NCBI GenBank assembly: GCA_040954595.2
Contig: CM082586.2
Coordinates: 4,092,001 to 4,156,000 of the forward strand
DNA length: 64,000 nucleotides
Reading direction: 5' to 3'
DNA from: Balanoglossus misakiensis
Lineage: Eukaryota; Hemichordata
The notes beneath the pieces were generated by a model. That model made no database searches and was not told where the DNA came from. It saw only the letters and a program-made list of their open reading frames with translations. Shown here one piece after another: positions 1 to 15,700 of the stretch (positions are counted from its first letter, which is position 1; every line of letters begins with the position of its first letter). A program made the position numbers and the translations under genes.

Positions 1-3000
1 GAAAACTTGAAGTTCCTCAGCACTCTATTGCCCTGGTTTGAACAGCTTCACGATGCAACAAAACCTTCAGAGATGTTACGCCTGTTTTCGCCCGTCATCC
101 ATACAATGACATTAGTGTGGTCACATTCTAGGTAAGCCCTCATTTGTGTTGTCGTTGTGTTTAACACTACCCATCGATTCAAGTTTTAGTTCAGTTTGCA
201 AAAGGATTTCTGATTGAAATTTTATCATTGACAAATCTTGGTACTATTATATCACTAAATTCTTTTGTAGATACTACCATGATGAAAAGAAATTCAATAA
301 CTTATTACGATTAGTATCAAATGAAGTTGTAGCCAGAGCAGAATCCATGGTCGGTCCCGATGTAGTCCAGAACCCACTGCAGGTAAGAATCTGAATCTCA
401 CTCAAATAAAAGTATAAATGTTTACATCAAATTAATAACTGCAGCTCTTCTGTATATAAATATGTACATGAGCTTATATATGCCAATTATCAAAGATAAT
501 CGCAATGCTATTTTTTATCAACGCCAGTCATACACCAGACTGAAGGATGCGCTGAGGATCTGTGCAGCATTTCGAGGTACATACTTAGACTTCAAAGACA
601 AGGCTGATGCCATCAACGCTCAGAGGAATTCAGAAACAGAAGAAGCTATGTGAGTTTTGTAATATTTTGTGCCTTTCCATAATATCTAATCCCGATCTCG
701 TAAAACACTTTTTCACATCCACCCCCCCACCCCCCAGAAATATAAAAATGCGATAGCACTTCTGGTTATTTTACCTTTGTAGGACACTAAATCCACCCAA
801 AGGTGTGCTATACAGTACCAAACTGTACGGCATTTCTGCTAAACGCAAGACCGATATCCTGGCTGGATCTGCAAAAGACCCGACACAGCTGGACATGACT
901 TCGATATTGAAAGACGATGAGTGGACGGACTCGCCATGGCCACCGAGAAATGCACCGTGCTTTGATGTCATGAATAGTTTCATGGAAAGGTGTGTGTGTA
1001 AATCCTATTTCTGTAAATCATGGACAGAAAGTTCCAAATAATTCCAAAACGATCACATTTTGAATCATTGCATGACTAACATGTATAATCTGCTAATTTT
1101 GCATCAAGTGTTTCATTCAGTGTGGTATCAGCATATGGGATATGTCTCCCTTTCTTTGCCAGAATATACTGAATTATACTGATTATTCTGGTGTTTCTCG
1201 TTGTAGATGCAATGATGTTCTGGAGTTGGTACAGACGGTGCGTCACTTTCATCTCTTGGAGACGACGGCCGAAGTGGGCGGAGCCGGAACGCAGAGCCTG
1301 GATTCACTTGTCAGGGAAATCCATGAAGAGTTCGTCTCAGCCATGAACGAGTTCTCCGACAAAGTGGGAGAAGATGTCTTGGATATCTCGGACGGACACG
1401 CATTTGAAAAAGCATTCTTTGCTTTTAGATCCGTTGTGAAGGTCAGTCAGATGTTTATTACTGAGTAGCAGTATTCAACAATAAGGAATTTATATTCAAA
1501 CTCTAAAAATATGATTTCAGTTCATTTTGTTTGGGATTTTCATATGTGTTGCTGATAATCATTGTTTTCTTGTCGTATTTCAACAGGATCTAGAGAAAAG
1601 ACTCGCCATCGTACTGCGTCAGAGTTTCTTACAGTGTCCTACGATTGGTGCCCAGCTGAGACTTCTAGAAGTCTTTGAAGGCATCAGCGGTCGGGAGATG
1701 GTACAAGAAAATCTGAAGGATAAAGACAGACATCTCGTCAACTCACTGACAGGGGAGTTGATTTCTGTCAAGTCCATGTTCCACGCTACCATGAGGAAAC
1801 CCCCACTTCATTCGAACATGCCGCCGGCTGTCAGCAATTTGATCTGGATCAGAGCCTTGAAGTCTAGAGTTCAGGTACGTAGTCCGCCAGTCTGTGTCTA
1901 GTATGGGGGTCACACACACACGCACATTTGCAGTGAACCCCACCATACTCAACCATAGCTTCCCAAACTTTTATTCTGCAGCATACATATGTCTTCCAGT
2001 TTTGCCAATCTTAAATGAATTTTTTAGCAAACTGAGGATATTGAAGGGTATACTGAAGGGTTTTAAAGGCTTGTGCATTCTCATATTTCTCTAAACCCGA
2101 GCCTTACATAGTGTTTTCCACTGTGTGTACATTTTACAAGCACCATAGCAGCACATCCAAGTAACTTTATTACAGTGGGATCATTTTGAGTTTAAGTTTC
2201 ACAACATTTTGATTATTACATTTTACTAGGACCCAATGGAGAAACTGAGACGGATTAGTCCACAGTCATTGGAGGGTGATACAGGATGGCATGTGAGGGA
2301 CATATTTGCCGATTGCATGGATGACTTTGACAAGTACGAGCAGAAGATCATTCGTGAATGGCAAAACAACATTGTGACTGAACTCAGAGATCGGCTCAAA
2401 CAACCACTACTGGTAAGTTGTCTTATTAACACAGTGGCAGTGATTTTAATTTTCATTCATTCATTCATTCATTCATTCATTCATTCATTCATTCATTCAT
2501 TCATTCATTCATTCATTCATTCATTCATTCATTCACTCATTCATTCAGAGCGGTGTTTATTTCTGATAGTAGAGTCATAGTATTTTATTGCAAATTCTAA
2601 CTTGCACTGTTTATTTCTACTCGCAGGTTGCTGATGACTACGACGAAGAACAAGACATCCGTCCGCAGAGCGTCAATGTCAACCTTGACCCTGAACTTTA
2701 TTTACTGCTCCGCGAAGTCCACTACCTGGCCCAGGCGCCGTACAATGTGAAGATTCCGGATGATGTGCGAGCGTTGCTTAGGAACACGGATGCGGCCACG
2801 CTGAGGACCACAGCTGCCAGACTGGAAACCATCGTGGCCAAGTACAACACGGTCATGAGAACTATCACTGACTTTGAAAGACCTCTGTTTGAAAGGAAGC
2901 TCGGCAAGATCGATCATGTAAGTTAGGGTAGGGGTCCGTGCTCGCATTGAAACCCCTGGAATTGGGAACCCGCTACTGGAAAAAAACTTGGAAAAAACAA

Positions 3001-3769
3001 ACTCAGATTTGGAGAAAACAAACTCAGATTTCCTCTCAGAAAGCCCTGGAAAATTTGCTTAGCCACTTATGATATAAAATATAGACTACATATACTGTAA
3101 TCAGTCAGTGGTGATGATTGTAGAGAAAGTTGACGCAGCTACTGTAGCACAATCTCACTGTAAGACTCGGTAAACTTCATTTTGATCCTATAAGTTCAGG
3201 AAAAGTTCCAGAAATTGAGAGTGACTTCATGTATATGAACCGTAGGAAAAAAATCCTTCACATGTACAACATTGCCTCACATACTCTTCATTGTTACTTT
3301 TGCGTTACAGCTGTTCGAACAAGGTTTGAGTCACTACACGTGGAAGATGACAGAAAGTGCGGACTTCATCGAACTGGCCCATTCATTGGTCTGCTCCGAT
3401 TTGCATCACAATCTGTCCATTGTACAGAGTAATTGCCACGAGATGATTGACATTTCTGAGTCCTGGTCCAAGATGGCGCTTGATGTGTTCGAAGTACGAG
3501 ATCACGATCAGAGTTACTCCATGGATTTTCTCATTGACTGGCAAAAGTGAGTAGAATTTTCCATGTAGTTAAAAAAAATGTTTGTACTGTATTTCCCCAA
3601 ACTGTGCTTGACAACAGCAATATTTTTCATAGTCAAACAGTCAATTCAAACTTAGTAATAATTGTTACATGTAATATTTTCTGTGTGCAGAGAATTGGAT
3701 GAAGATCATCAGAGTTATGTCATTCCATCAGGAAACAAAATACATCAATTGTTGCAATCTTCATTTGAG
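1..3769 (+). CDS. DNHD1: Dynein tail, DHC_N1-like region (exons 1-10)
   Basis: Exons 1-131 (partial), 271-382, 528-649, 783-989, 1207-1441, 1587-1874, 2230-2412, 2627-2917, 3311-3546 and 3691-3769 encode residues 1-628. The opening ENLKFLSTLLPWFEQL, followed by a WSHSRYYHDEKKFNNLL stretch, matches the DHC_N1 tail of outer-arm type heavy chains. Later NLIWIRALKSRVQDPMEKL is the usual tail segment containing an IWxR-like core. In dyneins this region is mostly helical and holds the heavy-chain dimer and intermediate-chain contacts. All junctions are GT-AG and phases agree. The start codon is not in the window; exon 1 is taken from base 1 because the frame is open there and the donor at 132 (GTAAGC) is strong. 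Confidence 0.8.
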
Positions 3770-6700
3770 GTGAGTATTGATGGCAGTGATGGCATATACC
3801 AGTGGTACATATCAATGTATGAAACTAGAAATAACGGTTCCATTTTGTATTTGAATTTTTAGGCGGTTGAAATCAGTAGAGCCTCCCCTGCTTGGGAGGA
3901 ATATGTTGCCCACATGGACGCTTTGGTGCTGAATGGACTGAAACAGACGACAGTGAAAAGTCTAAGGTCAATGTTGAACACGATTGTACACTCCAACATG
4001 GCTGAGGTAAATTTGTTGTTGTTGTTGTTGTTAATATTGTTGTTGTTGTTGATGACAAATAAATTTCAGCCTGTGTTTGTTTTTAAGTTTCATCAACGAC
4101 ACTATACATGTACAAGGATAGAGGTTTTCTTGATAAGCCTTTGTTCCAGCATGTTATACATTTCCCGTTACACAATATATACTAGTATTTAGAAAGGTTG
4201 TATACCGAGATTAATACGTGCCGTTTCTTGTATGATTTGTAGAAACAAGGCACCATCACACCGGTGCTGACCATTCGCATGGAGCTGATCGAGAACTTTG
4301 TCAGTTTCACGCCGCCACTGGACCAGAGTACAGCCGTGGTCAGTGTCCAGGAGCGGGTCACTCAGTGGTTGTCCGGATTCCGAGCCCGAGGGTCACTGGT
4401 CAGAATGCTGGGAAGTGACGAGAAGGTAAAGTCAAGGGCCAGTCGAAATTTGACACCTGGGTCGTGTTTGAAGCCACCCTCATCCTGACTTTGACAACAA
4501 AATGATATCATGCAGATTAAAAATTTCTGGAGACTATGTTTTTTTCGATAATAAAAGGTGCATGTTCAGCTTTGCAAAAACTAGTTCCTTATTTAACATT
4601 TTCATCACCATAGTCACGATTTTCTGTGGTTAAACTTGGAACTCTAGAGGGTGGTGAAAGGGTTAATACAATCTGGTTGTGGAAATTTTCCTAAATACTA
4701 TTGTCACTAGTGATCTCGCAAGAATATTTACCACCTGTGATATTAATTTATGTGTGTTTCTTGTCATTAGCATGGATATGAAGAGTACATCACAATGGAT
4801 GAAGATGTCCATCAGTTTACGCAGCAGATTCTGATGATGGTCAGAGAAAATGGCGAGGAGTGCAAGGTAATGCATTAAAATCCTGTACTGAAATTTTACG
4901 ATAGTCTTTCTTTATTTCCAAAAACAAATCACCAATATTAAAAGTTCTTGTAAATGTTTTCAACCTGAAACTAGTACAAAAGCAGCAACAGTCATATTTC
5001 AACAATTTTTCTCAAATTTTCCACAAGCAAACGATGCACCACTTTATACTTTGCTGCAACTCATCTGAATTTTTGGTCTAATTTTCAGGAATTGTTGAAA
5101 CTGTTTACGAACTACACCTTCCTGTGGCTGCAAGATATCAACGCCACATTTGAGGAATTCTTGCAAGGGCGTCTGACGCCAAATCCTCGCAGAAATCCGT
5201 CCAAACTGGACGCAGCTGCAGGGATGAGGGAAATTGCCTCGGCCAGGTCAAACAGATCAGTCAACAGTGACAGGTGAGTCAATAAAGTGAATTATCACGC
5301 TTAAAATGAATGCTGTATAATTTCTGTACTTATCTTCTCTTCGTCATGAAGCAATCAGACCCACAAACTGAGCTGTAGTAATTAACTGTTTACAGTTAGA
5401 AACCATGTTGGCCGATTATTTACAGATGAGTGTTCCAGACAGAAACTGAAAATAACTACTCTTTTCACTTTTCACCCCAATGAATTCATAAAATAAATCT
5501 TATGGTTGCACTGCAAGGGATGATGGGATACTTGTCCATATCATACATGTATTTCATGATCTTGTCATGTAATGTATTTTATACGTTGTGTTTGTACATC
5601 TCATGTCTGTTCTCTTCTAACTCACTGTCAATCTGAAGGTTGCAGACACAGATTAATCACATTAACGTGTTTGGGTAAGTCAACTTGTCAGCCCCCCCCC
5701 CCTCCCCATCCAACCCCCACACCACCACCGCCATTCTTTCATGCACAATTACTGTTTACTCCTATACTGTATGAGAGTCACTCATCTTCAGTCATTCCTT
5801 CATATTCTTTATTTTTCAAAAACATTATTTTTATAAGCTTTTTTCAGTCGTAAATAATTTAAAAATTAATTTTCTGGTCACGTTTTTAACACATTTTTAA
5901 AGATGTAAATCATGCAGGTGTTAGTAATGTCATGCACAGGTATTTTATGGTAGTAGTTGTGGTCACAATAATTTTTGAAGTTTTCATTTTTAAATTTGAT
6001 GCAGAGTTTGGTATAGTATTAAGTTCGTTTCATCACCATATGGATATTACCATTAAATTTGGGATTTATATTAATGTGAATCATTATAGAAATGTATGTA
6101 AAATAACACCAAACACCACAATGTAATGCATGCATCTGTATTTCAACTAGTCACTAATACACCAACTATTGTATCGACCATATTACAAAATGTTAAGATT
6201 TAATAAAAAGTCATTGCAATGCAAGCTACACATGCAGCAATATGCAGTGAGGGTGGCAATTCACAATGGGAGTTTGGTGACATTTGTCATTGAAATGGTT
6301 AATATAATTTCATGATGTCGGTACATGTAGTTGACAGCATTTCCATTATCACCATTGTGGAATATTCCATGCTTTATTTCCATTGCAGAGCGAGTACAGC
6401 ATCCAACAGCATCGGAGCATCCGGGTTGATGGGCACGGCCGAGAGATCTTTCCTGACTCCCAAGCGATCCCGAGATTCCAACATCAACGTGCCCACACTG
6501 GACATGTTTGATTCGGAAATCGACATCTACAAGGTTGGTGTGCCTGCTGTGTACAGTTAGGTGTTTTTGGTGGGGGAGGGGCAGGCTTACGTGAATAATT
6601 CCACTAAATTTCTTAATTGTCATTTGTTCTATACAGAGTGCAAGGGATGAGATTGCTGATCTCCAGAACTGCCAAGATGTGGGTTGGCTGCGTGTGGATT

Positions 6701-9700
6701 TGATGCCGATCAAACAAGTCTTGACAACCTATGCCAGCAGATGGATGTGGACTTTCACCAAATATTTGTCAGATCAGGTCAGTATCTACCAATGTCATTA
6801 CAGAATCAAGACTGACTTGGCAACTAGCCGTGGTGATATTAAAATATTTGTCATAGTTTCAGTATATAAATATCAAAATTGTACCACTTTTGATTTTTTT
6901 AATCACTAGGTGACTGATTTATTGACCGACTTGGATAGTTTCCTGAAACACATTGAACCAGAGATTGAAAGCATCACTGGTGAGGAGAGAGACACAGCGT
7001 CCTTTATGAAAATGATGAGATTATTCAATGAGGTAAGTCTGCATTTCATGTGTTCAGGGAGAACTTCAAACAGGATTGATGACCTGCTAGAAATTAATAT
7101 ATTGGATAAAATGTAAAGATAATCGTCGATGTGATTTCATTTTGACAGGTGTCTGCAAAACAACAGGAAATGGACGGCAAATTTACAGCCATGAACAGAA
7201 CAGTGTTGTTGATCAAGAAATACAAACAAGAACTTCCCGAGAGCACACAACATCTGTTTGACGCAGCGCCTGGTCGTTGGAATAATCTGAAAACCAAAGT
7301 GTCTCTGGCCAAACAGAGACTGGGTCCAAGAATTCAAGAGGAGGCTGATAGAATCACTAGGGTAGGTTGTGTTCTATTTCAGCTGATGTGTTTTGTGCAT
7401 GGGTAATCACCGGACAATGGTCACACAAGTATAGAGTCTCAGCAATACATACAAAATTAGAATTATCTATTAATTTTATGAATTTTTATTTTTTGATAGG
7501 ACCTAGCGGCTTTCGGTGAGAGAGTCGATGCCTTCAATCAAGAATTGTCTGCATCCGAGATCTACACCCGAGAATGCAGCATCGAACAGGCCTATGAGTT
7601 GATTGGCGATTTCACCAAGAGATTAGATGAACTTGACAGTGAAGCTCAGGTACGTCTTTCAATCAATTTCAAAATCCAAGGAAATGACAATACAGCTGTA
7701 ATTTATTTCAGTGCTTATACATCCTTGATAGTATCACATGCAAATCGTACATACCATAATATCAATGAATGGGTGGATTTTTTCTAAAATAATTGGATAT
7801 CCCACATGTTTATGTGTGTTTTCACATCACAGTAAAGGGCTATAAAAATAAAGTGTGTTTTTTTCATTGAATTATTCATTGTGGATGTTGTAACAGCCAA
7901 GGTGTCAGTTCTAAATAACCCTTTCACCGCTATGGTTCAGTCCAAACCCATTGTATTCTGTGGTAAGGTTGGACCTCTACAGAAGGATCTGGGGGTGTAT
8001 CTTAACAGTACACTTATCTCACATGAGAAAGACACGTATACACACATAATTCTCAAGTCTTTCGTTCTCCTAATACATTTCTCTTTGAAACTCAGTGAGA
8101 ACTGACACCTTAGCTAATATTTTGTATCTTTCCCCCTCCAACCACTCTAAGTAATAACGCATTAATCTCCACTTTCTCTTTTGTGTCTCTGTCTCCATAC
8201 ATGTTGCTGTGTTATCTGACTGCATGGCCCTGCATGCACTTCTGTGTATATGTGTTTCTACACTAGAGTTTTCAGTGGTTTGTAAGTGTAACTTTAAAAA
8301 TGCCTACTTGTAATCTCCTACTAGTATCGGCTCCAGTTTTCATTTGAGTTCTTTAAAATGTCACCAAGCAAAGTTAATGAACTTAACACAGCATTCATGA
8401 ACACTGTGTTTTTGCTAAGGCTAAGGAACACTGATAAATGACTTGGGAACCCCAGTAAAGCTCTTGCTATTGACTAATATGACTGCATTGATATACCAAG
8501 GGGAGCCCCGGTAAAATGACTGGACTCATATAGTACCTACTCATATAGTACATAAAACATTACAAAACAGCGTTTGGTATAAGGGATTCTAAGCTTTAAT
8601 AAGGGTCTAACTTCTAACATACCAGTCATGTAGAGTCTATGTAATCCACATACATGTAGTACACAAGTGTTTACAATATAGGTATGAAAAAAGCATCAAC
8701 CATTTTCATATCAGTGATTTACTAACAACACTAGATTTCATTTTCAGGTACATAAACTAGCCAAGATCACAGTGATATTACTACCATTATTGCTGTACTG
8801 TCTCACTTTTGATGTCTGCGTATCTTTTTCTCAAACTGACACTTTTTTCTCGACATCCATCCTAACTGCATCATTCTATTACTTTTTTATACTTCTTGTA
8901 TAAAAGGGCTTTGTTGATTTGATTGTCACCTCGGTAGGACTCCTTTCACCTCTTGTGACTATTTGCATGTCTAAGACTTTCTTCAATTTTGTCTTTTTTT
9001 TCTTCTAAGTCTTGGTATTGTGTCTTGTCTGTGTGGAATTTTGAAAAAGTCACATCCAAAATTTAATTTAGTTTTACAGTTTTTTTTAATTAAAAAAGTA
9101 AATGCATGAATTTTTTTCCTTCGTTTTTGCACATTTTGGAGAACAATATGAGATACATGTATCTCAAGATTATGATGATCTATCTTATCCCCTAAGACAT
9201 GCATTTTAGAATACTCGAGTTTTTTTGGCAATTCCACTTTCATGGAGATAGAGGTGATATATTCAAAGATATGATCGTTTCATGTTGAAACTAACTATGG
9301 CTGTTCCCATTTTTAGGATTTGATTGAATTGCAAGAACTGTTGGAAACCGCAGTGGTCAACTTCACCATCATACCAGAGTAAGTGTCAGGTTAACTAGGG
9401 ACTTTGGAGTAATGGTGAATAGAGTTTTCTGTGAATATACATCAAATTGAGATCGTTGGTTGCTACAAAGTGTGCCATGAATATTATTGTTGCTTTAAAA
9501 TATTTTCACAACATGACTGACATTAATTTGTAGATGCAGACATGAACTGAAGAATTTGAAACAAGTCTGGGAAACTGTCAGGTAAGTTTACAGTAAATAC
9601 CTTTATTTATTATTTGTTTATGTCAGTTGTAGTAATCCATAACTTGGTATGTGAGTCGACTTGGTATGTGAGGAAATTGAAAGATTCAATGCAGTTACGA

Positions 9701-12700
9701 GTGGATTATTAGAGGTAGATATTTTGTGCATTAAATTTGATTTTTCCAAATTTTGGTGTATTTACTACGCTGATCAATTTTTTTGATTTGTCAGATTGGT
9801 CGAGGAACAACAAAACGAATGGAAGAGAGAACGTTGGCAGAAAATGAACACCAAGTATCTGCGTGAAGCCACAAACGATCAGCTGGAAATGGTCAACGGT
9901 TTGTCTGAAGAAGTTCAACTCTGGGACGTCTACCTTGGCATGCAGGACTCCATTCTTGTCATACAGGTAAACGTGAAACTGAATTATGAATGGTAGTTGA
10001 AACTAGCATTCCGTGCAGTCCTTTGACCCTTTCACCCCCATTTTCCTGTACAAAGGTCCAGCATTGCTTTTGAAAGCAATGGAGTTGGACCAAACCATGG
10101 TGTTGAAAAGGGTTAAAGAGACATTGGAAGGAAAGAATTCTGACTCATCATTTCTTTGGGGTTACATGTTTATTTACTAAATTATTTCAAAGGCTAAACA
10201 AAACAAGAAAAACATTTCTTTGCAAAATCACATAAATTGTTATTCATGCAATGTACTTCTAAATATCTAAATGTATAATTGTTTATAATTTTAAAGAACG
10301 ATTTGAAGAAAATTGTACGTGTGTTACATTTATTTATTTGTTTATTTATTTTTATTTGTTTTTTTTTTTACAGGCATGTCTCCCATTGATTGATGATCTG
10401 AGTAATCCAGCCATGAGACCGAGACATTGGAAACAGTTGGTCAGAGTGATTGGTGTCATGCTACAAATTGACAATGATAGTCTGAATCGAATGACACTGG
10501 GTCAGTTATTGCAGCTTGGACTACACAGTAAGTATATACTTGGATGTTGGGATGAGTGGGTAGGTTGGACCCTGAATTGACTTGGTAGAAGAGAAAACTG
10601 AATAGTCTTTGCATTTCTATGGAATGTGATAAACTGTACATGTCCTTGTTATAGACTTCTAGAATCCATGACATCTAAGAACAATTAATGTTTGATTGAC
10701 AGATCATGTAGATGAAGTGAGGTCGATAGTCCACCGTGCAGTCAAGGACGTCGCCATTGAGAGTGCCCTCAGAACTTATGAAGAAATCTGGCTCAGCAAA
10801 ATCTTTGAGCTTCGTGCGCACGTGCGGAGTGCTGTTCCGGTTGAGGGACCACCTGCGGAGGTAAGATGAAAATTATTAGATGCTTGCGTCTAATTATAAC
10901 ATGGCAGTGATAATACATTTGATAATGACTGCCATTTTGGGGGATTTTTTTTTAATTTGTCCACTAAACCTGATCGAATGTCCATCTCCTGAATTATTAG
11001 GATACGGCCACCAAGAGTGAAATGAGTGACTCGGACATGGACAAAGACAAGAGTCGGGCCAACGTGAGCAGACGAACGCAGAGTCGCATGTCCAGTGTGA
11101 CAGGAGGACAGAGTCGAAACAGAAGAACAAGCGTCTCTTCTCTGCCGGCATCTTTGTTGAATCTCGGAGATGTAAGTTTTGTCTGGTCTTTCTCTCTGAT
11201 GGCACTCAACTCACAGTAAAACCTCTATTGAATCAAACACATGGTCAAACATCTATTAAATTGAACATACTGTAAAACCCCTATTAATGCATTCTCTTTC
11301 AGCGACAGTGGCAGTGTTTTAATACATAGTGTGTTCTAATTGCAACATGCAGCTACAATCGGGCATCGATAAGCTGTTCATGTATACCTATCAGTAAGCT
11401 TATTTAGATGGACCAATTTACGTTGGAAATTAAAATCATGTAATAATGCAAAAAGTGGCAGTTCTAGGGTCTTTAATGTATCATTCTGTTGTTTTGTTTT
11501 CAATATTTTACATTCAATGACCAGGTGTTGAAGGTTTTATTTCTTCCTATATAGACCCACACAATAACATGGGATCATTATCGCACAATGGAGATGGATA
11601 AACTTGTTTGTTGGTTCTTTAATTCATTGCTAATATGCGTTACCTTTCTCCATGTTTTCTTTTCTCCCTGACTGACCTCTGACCTCTACAGCTAAATGTC
11701 CTTAATGTAAGTAAAGATGGTGGCATGACTATCGCAATAATGTCATGTTTTAATGGCTTTTTGGTCACAAATCGTAAAATGTGCTCTTGTAGTTGTACAA
11801 TCCTCCCATGCATGCTGCACCCACTTCCTGTTCACCTTTGACCTCTGCCAATTCAAACCAAGTAGTCAGGGCAACTACACACAAAAGTGTCCATATTTAA
11901 TTTTTTTTTCTGCACGAGTCAGTAGTGTTTAAAGTAATGTCAGTTTTCTAATAATGTCAAAACTTATTAAAATCAAATATTCAATTTTACTTAAAAAAAG
12001 AGAATATTGGATAGAATTTAGAGATGGTTTGAATATACAGAAGTTTTGAGATGGGCAGTATGTCCTCACATAGCTAGAATTCCTGCATAACTTCGTACAC
12101 AAATCTTCGTCTAGAGCAAAAGCATTCTGTTTATTTGCCTATCACTTGTTCCCCAGTCTTTTCCAGCCATAATGACTTTAAAAATATATTCTTCTAACTA
12201 AGCCATCAAAACTACTACTTCTAAAATCTAGCCACCACGAATTTTAAGAGAAGCACTTTTTAAAATACATGTAGTACCATTTTGCTCAAATGAAAACTGT
12301 GATAGTGCATTCTCAATAGTTAATTCTCAATAGTGTCTTCTATCGTAAGAACGATTAAATCGTTCCTATGTCATTTCTGTGACTACTTTTCCAGCAAAAT
12401 ACTTGACAAAGATTCTCACTCATCTTTCTGACGTTAGTTAGATCTCAAATATTGACTCTTATTTTCCACAGTGAAAAAACTATACTCATTGTATTATGTT
12501 CCTTTAGTTAGTCTTTTTATATAAATACAATGGATCCTTGCTAAGATGCGATCTCTATAAGTTGACTTATGACTTAATGAGGGCCCAGTGTATTCACTTT
12601 CATAAATCTTGCACACTGCTTTCAGTAAATACAACTTGAGTAATTTGACATGTGAAGTGTCTTCAATATGGCACAATGCATAGTGTAATTTAAATATATT

Positions 12701-15700
12701 ATTGCAAAATTGTAAATGTGTGCTGCACCGTTGCCTCTTTATCGCTGCAGTAAAATCCCATTTTTTGGAAAATACAGTGAAATGTTGTCTATACATGTCT
12801 ATACATGATTCCTGGGATAAATGTGCAGAGATATTTCACTGTATTTTTCCACACAGTTCCATTCACTCACCACATAGTTATTTTTTTGCAAATTTATTTT
12901 AATTTTAATTCAGACAAGATCACCAGTAGGTGTGCTGCGGAATAAAACATTGCATGTAGGTTGTGGTTCAAGTAATTACGCATAAATACTGCTCACATCA
13001 CAGAATTTGACAACACCATGTTTATTGCTGTCGCACACAAGTACATGCACTTTAAATGTATAGTTGTAATTTTATAATGGTACCTTAGCTGTAACTTTTG
13101 CTATGTTTTCAGTCTTTTTGTTACGGCTGATTTCCCTGTATTTTTACACCTCACAAGCCATTTTATTTCACATGCCTTTCCACCAGCACACACGTGTAGG
13201 ATCAGCAACCACTTGATTTAAGATCACAGCCTGCAGACAGCCAGGTTTTGCCAAGCACACACTCTGCATTTATAAGATCCAACATGTCCGATGCACAGGA
13301 TTGGACCAACATTTCCTTCACAAGTCAAACATTGTCATCTTATTCCTTGCACTGTGCACAAATTTTAACCCCAAGTGAAAGTGCTTTTGGAAAAAACAAC
13401 AACACACATTCAAGAAAACTCAAAATGTCAACAGTTCTACTACTACTTGTAGTATTATATTGCTAGATCAATCAGCAGTTACATTCTATGAAATATTACT
13501 CGAATTTCGTTATAGTAAATAATTAAAATAACACTAAAATCTATGAAAATCGTTCTTTCAGACTGTAGAATTTTTAGCTGGAAATGTTGTAAAATTTCTG
13601 CTGCATTCTGCGCTGTGTAATGCTCTTTCTGTGGCTGGCTCAGTTATTCTGAGCACTGACTTTCTTTGCTGTAGGACAAATCCCAACAGATACTCTTCTA
13701 TTTGGTCATAATCTTCTCAGAATGGGTAGTGGCCCAGGCTATAGTTTCGTGGCCAGCAGCTAAGTGGCTTGCTGGTAACTGGCAAGTAGCGTAGTGAAAA
13801 GCAACTTTGTCAACCGTGGCTTATAAGTTGCGAGCATCTTCAAGACCTGCAGCTGAGTAGCAGCTGGCTAACAGTTTAAAGAAAGATAAGGGAGAAAGAG
13901 AAACTAGCTTGCTCTATGCTCAAATCTGTCAAGGTGTTAAGTTTTTATTAGGTCGTTCTTGAAATGATTGGGTGTTCGTCACATAAAGGTATCAAATCTA
14001 TTTGACCATGTTTTTGAAACCTCTTCAGGAGACTGGCGGATTATTTCTCCTCCACGACACGGAGCCTGTCTTTGAGGAACTGGAAGCTCACCAGGTGTCC
14101 CTGCAAGCCATGCAGAACAGCAGCGTGGCCGGCTCCTTCCTGGATGAGGTCATCAAGTGGCAGAAACGCCTACAGACCATCGAAGCTGTCCTCTCCGTCT
14201 GGTTGGATGTGCAAGACAAGTGGGTGGAGTTGGAAGAGGTAGGTCAGAGAGAAATTTTTGCGCATCTCAGCTGAGCACCTTTGGCTGGTTGGAGAAGTTT
14301 TATTTTAATCATAAAGAGAGATATGTTTCGCCATCTTTGTTCCACACATTTTGTATATTGTTCCAAGCAACCATTTGAGGCATGTTAGAACTACTCCATA
14401 CTAATCTGGGGAAAAGTGAACCAGTCATTCACTATCATTCCTCTTAATTTGTCTGTAGGTATTCTCGGGTGCTGATGTCAGAACCACTCTGTCGCAAGAA
14501 GCTAAACTTTTCAATTCTGCCAATCGAGACTTCCGTTTGTTGATGAGAGCCACGGAGAAAAATCCAAATGTCTTGCAGTGCTGCCAGAGGAAAGGTAAAT
14601 TGTCAACCAGGCAGTGATTACCCTGGAAACAATATGTTATATTTATATGTTGCATGATTTGATATTGTTGCATTATTTGATACGAAACCATTCATTTGAT
14701 TTCCCCTCTGCCAGGAATACTTGTTGCCTTGGAAAAGATGAACACACACCTGGAACAGTGCTGGAAGAGTCTGCTGCACCATCTGGAAAGAAGACGGCAG
14801 AAGTTTCCCCGATTTTACTTCCTTTCCCTGGAAGATGTTCTACATATCATCTGCAATGGTGTGTACATGCAGTCTTAGTTGTAGCACCTATCAATGTGTG
14901 AGAACACAGGCATAGTTCTAGTGTTTTGAATTTTAGTAATGGCCTGATTTGATATGGTTTCTTGTAGTTTACTGCATATAGAAAGTTAGATCAAAACATA
15001 AAACAGCATCCACTGTACACAAGTCAGTTTTAGCTTATAACTCAGTCTTTTCTGATACATGTTCTCTCAGGTTACGATGTTGGACAAGCCAACCTATACT
15101 TACCCAAACTGTTTGAAAACCTTGGTAAATTGGAATATGAAGACACTGTGAGTGAAGCCAATGACAGTGGGGTACAGATTACCAGTGTTATCAGCAACAT
15201 GGGAGAGAAACTGCCGCTCAAACAGGTAAACTTATATCATTTGGTGGTAGCTGGTATTGAATAGTGGCAGTGTTTATGCTGGAGGGCCTAGGGTCACACC
15301 CCTTCTAGGTGTCTCACCGTCTGATTCATTGGTACATGTGAAGTTGTGACTGAAATACGGATAACAAGTTAATGATAAGTGATGTTCTGAACTGGATTAA
15401 GACGAGAGTTTTAAAAATATACGAGAAAAGAAAAAAAATGGCATGAAATATGGCAAACTGTAAGGATAAAAACATGCTTTTCAAATGCTAGCATTTTACG
15501 AGAACTTAAAATGGAAACATTCGATCAGGCAAAGGCTCAAAAAAATGAATTTGTTCTCACATTGATTCAACACAGCCTTTGATGTTACTTTTGATGCTTT
15601 GTTTCAAATCATTCCAGGTCGTTCCCTGCGACGGGCACATAGAGAACTGGCTCTCCGTGCTGCTTCCGATCATCAGAGCCAGCATCCAGCAACAGGTTGC

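Noticed and set aside
5639-5674. Extra small exon in intron 14 between a CAG and a GTAAGT
   Set aside because: Its 29-bp length would shift the frame of exon 15, which is clearly dynein coding.
8485-8520. Phrase ACCAAGGGGAGCCCCGGTAAAATG, loosely repeated near 19029
   Set aside because: Only two imperfect matches of about 25 bp; too little to call a repeat family.
12914-12929. Possible microexon near 12914
   Set aside because: Length of 16 bp breaks the frame between exons 26 and 27.
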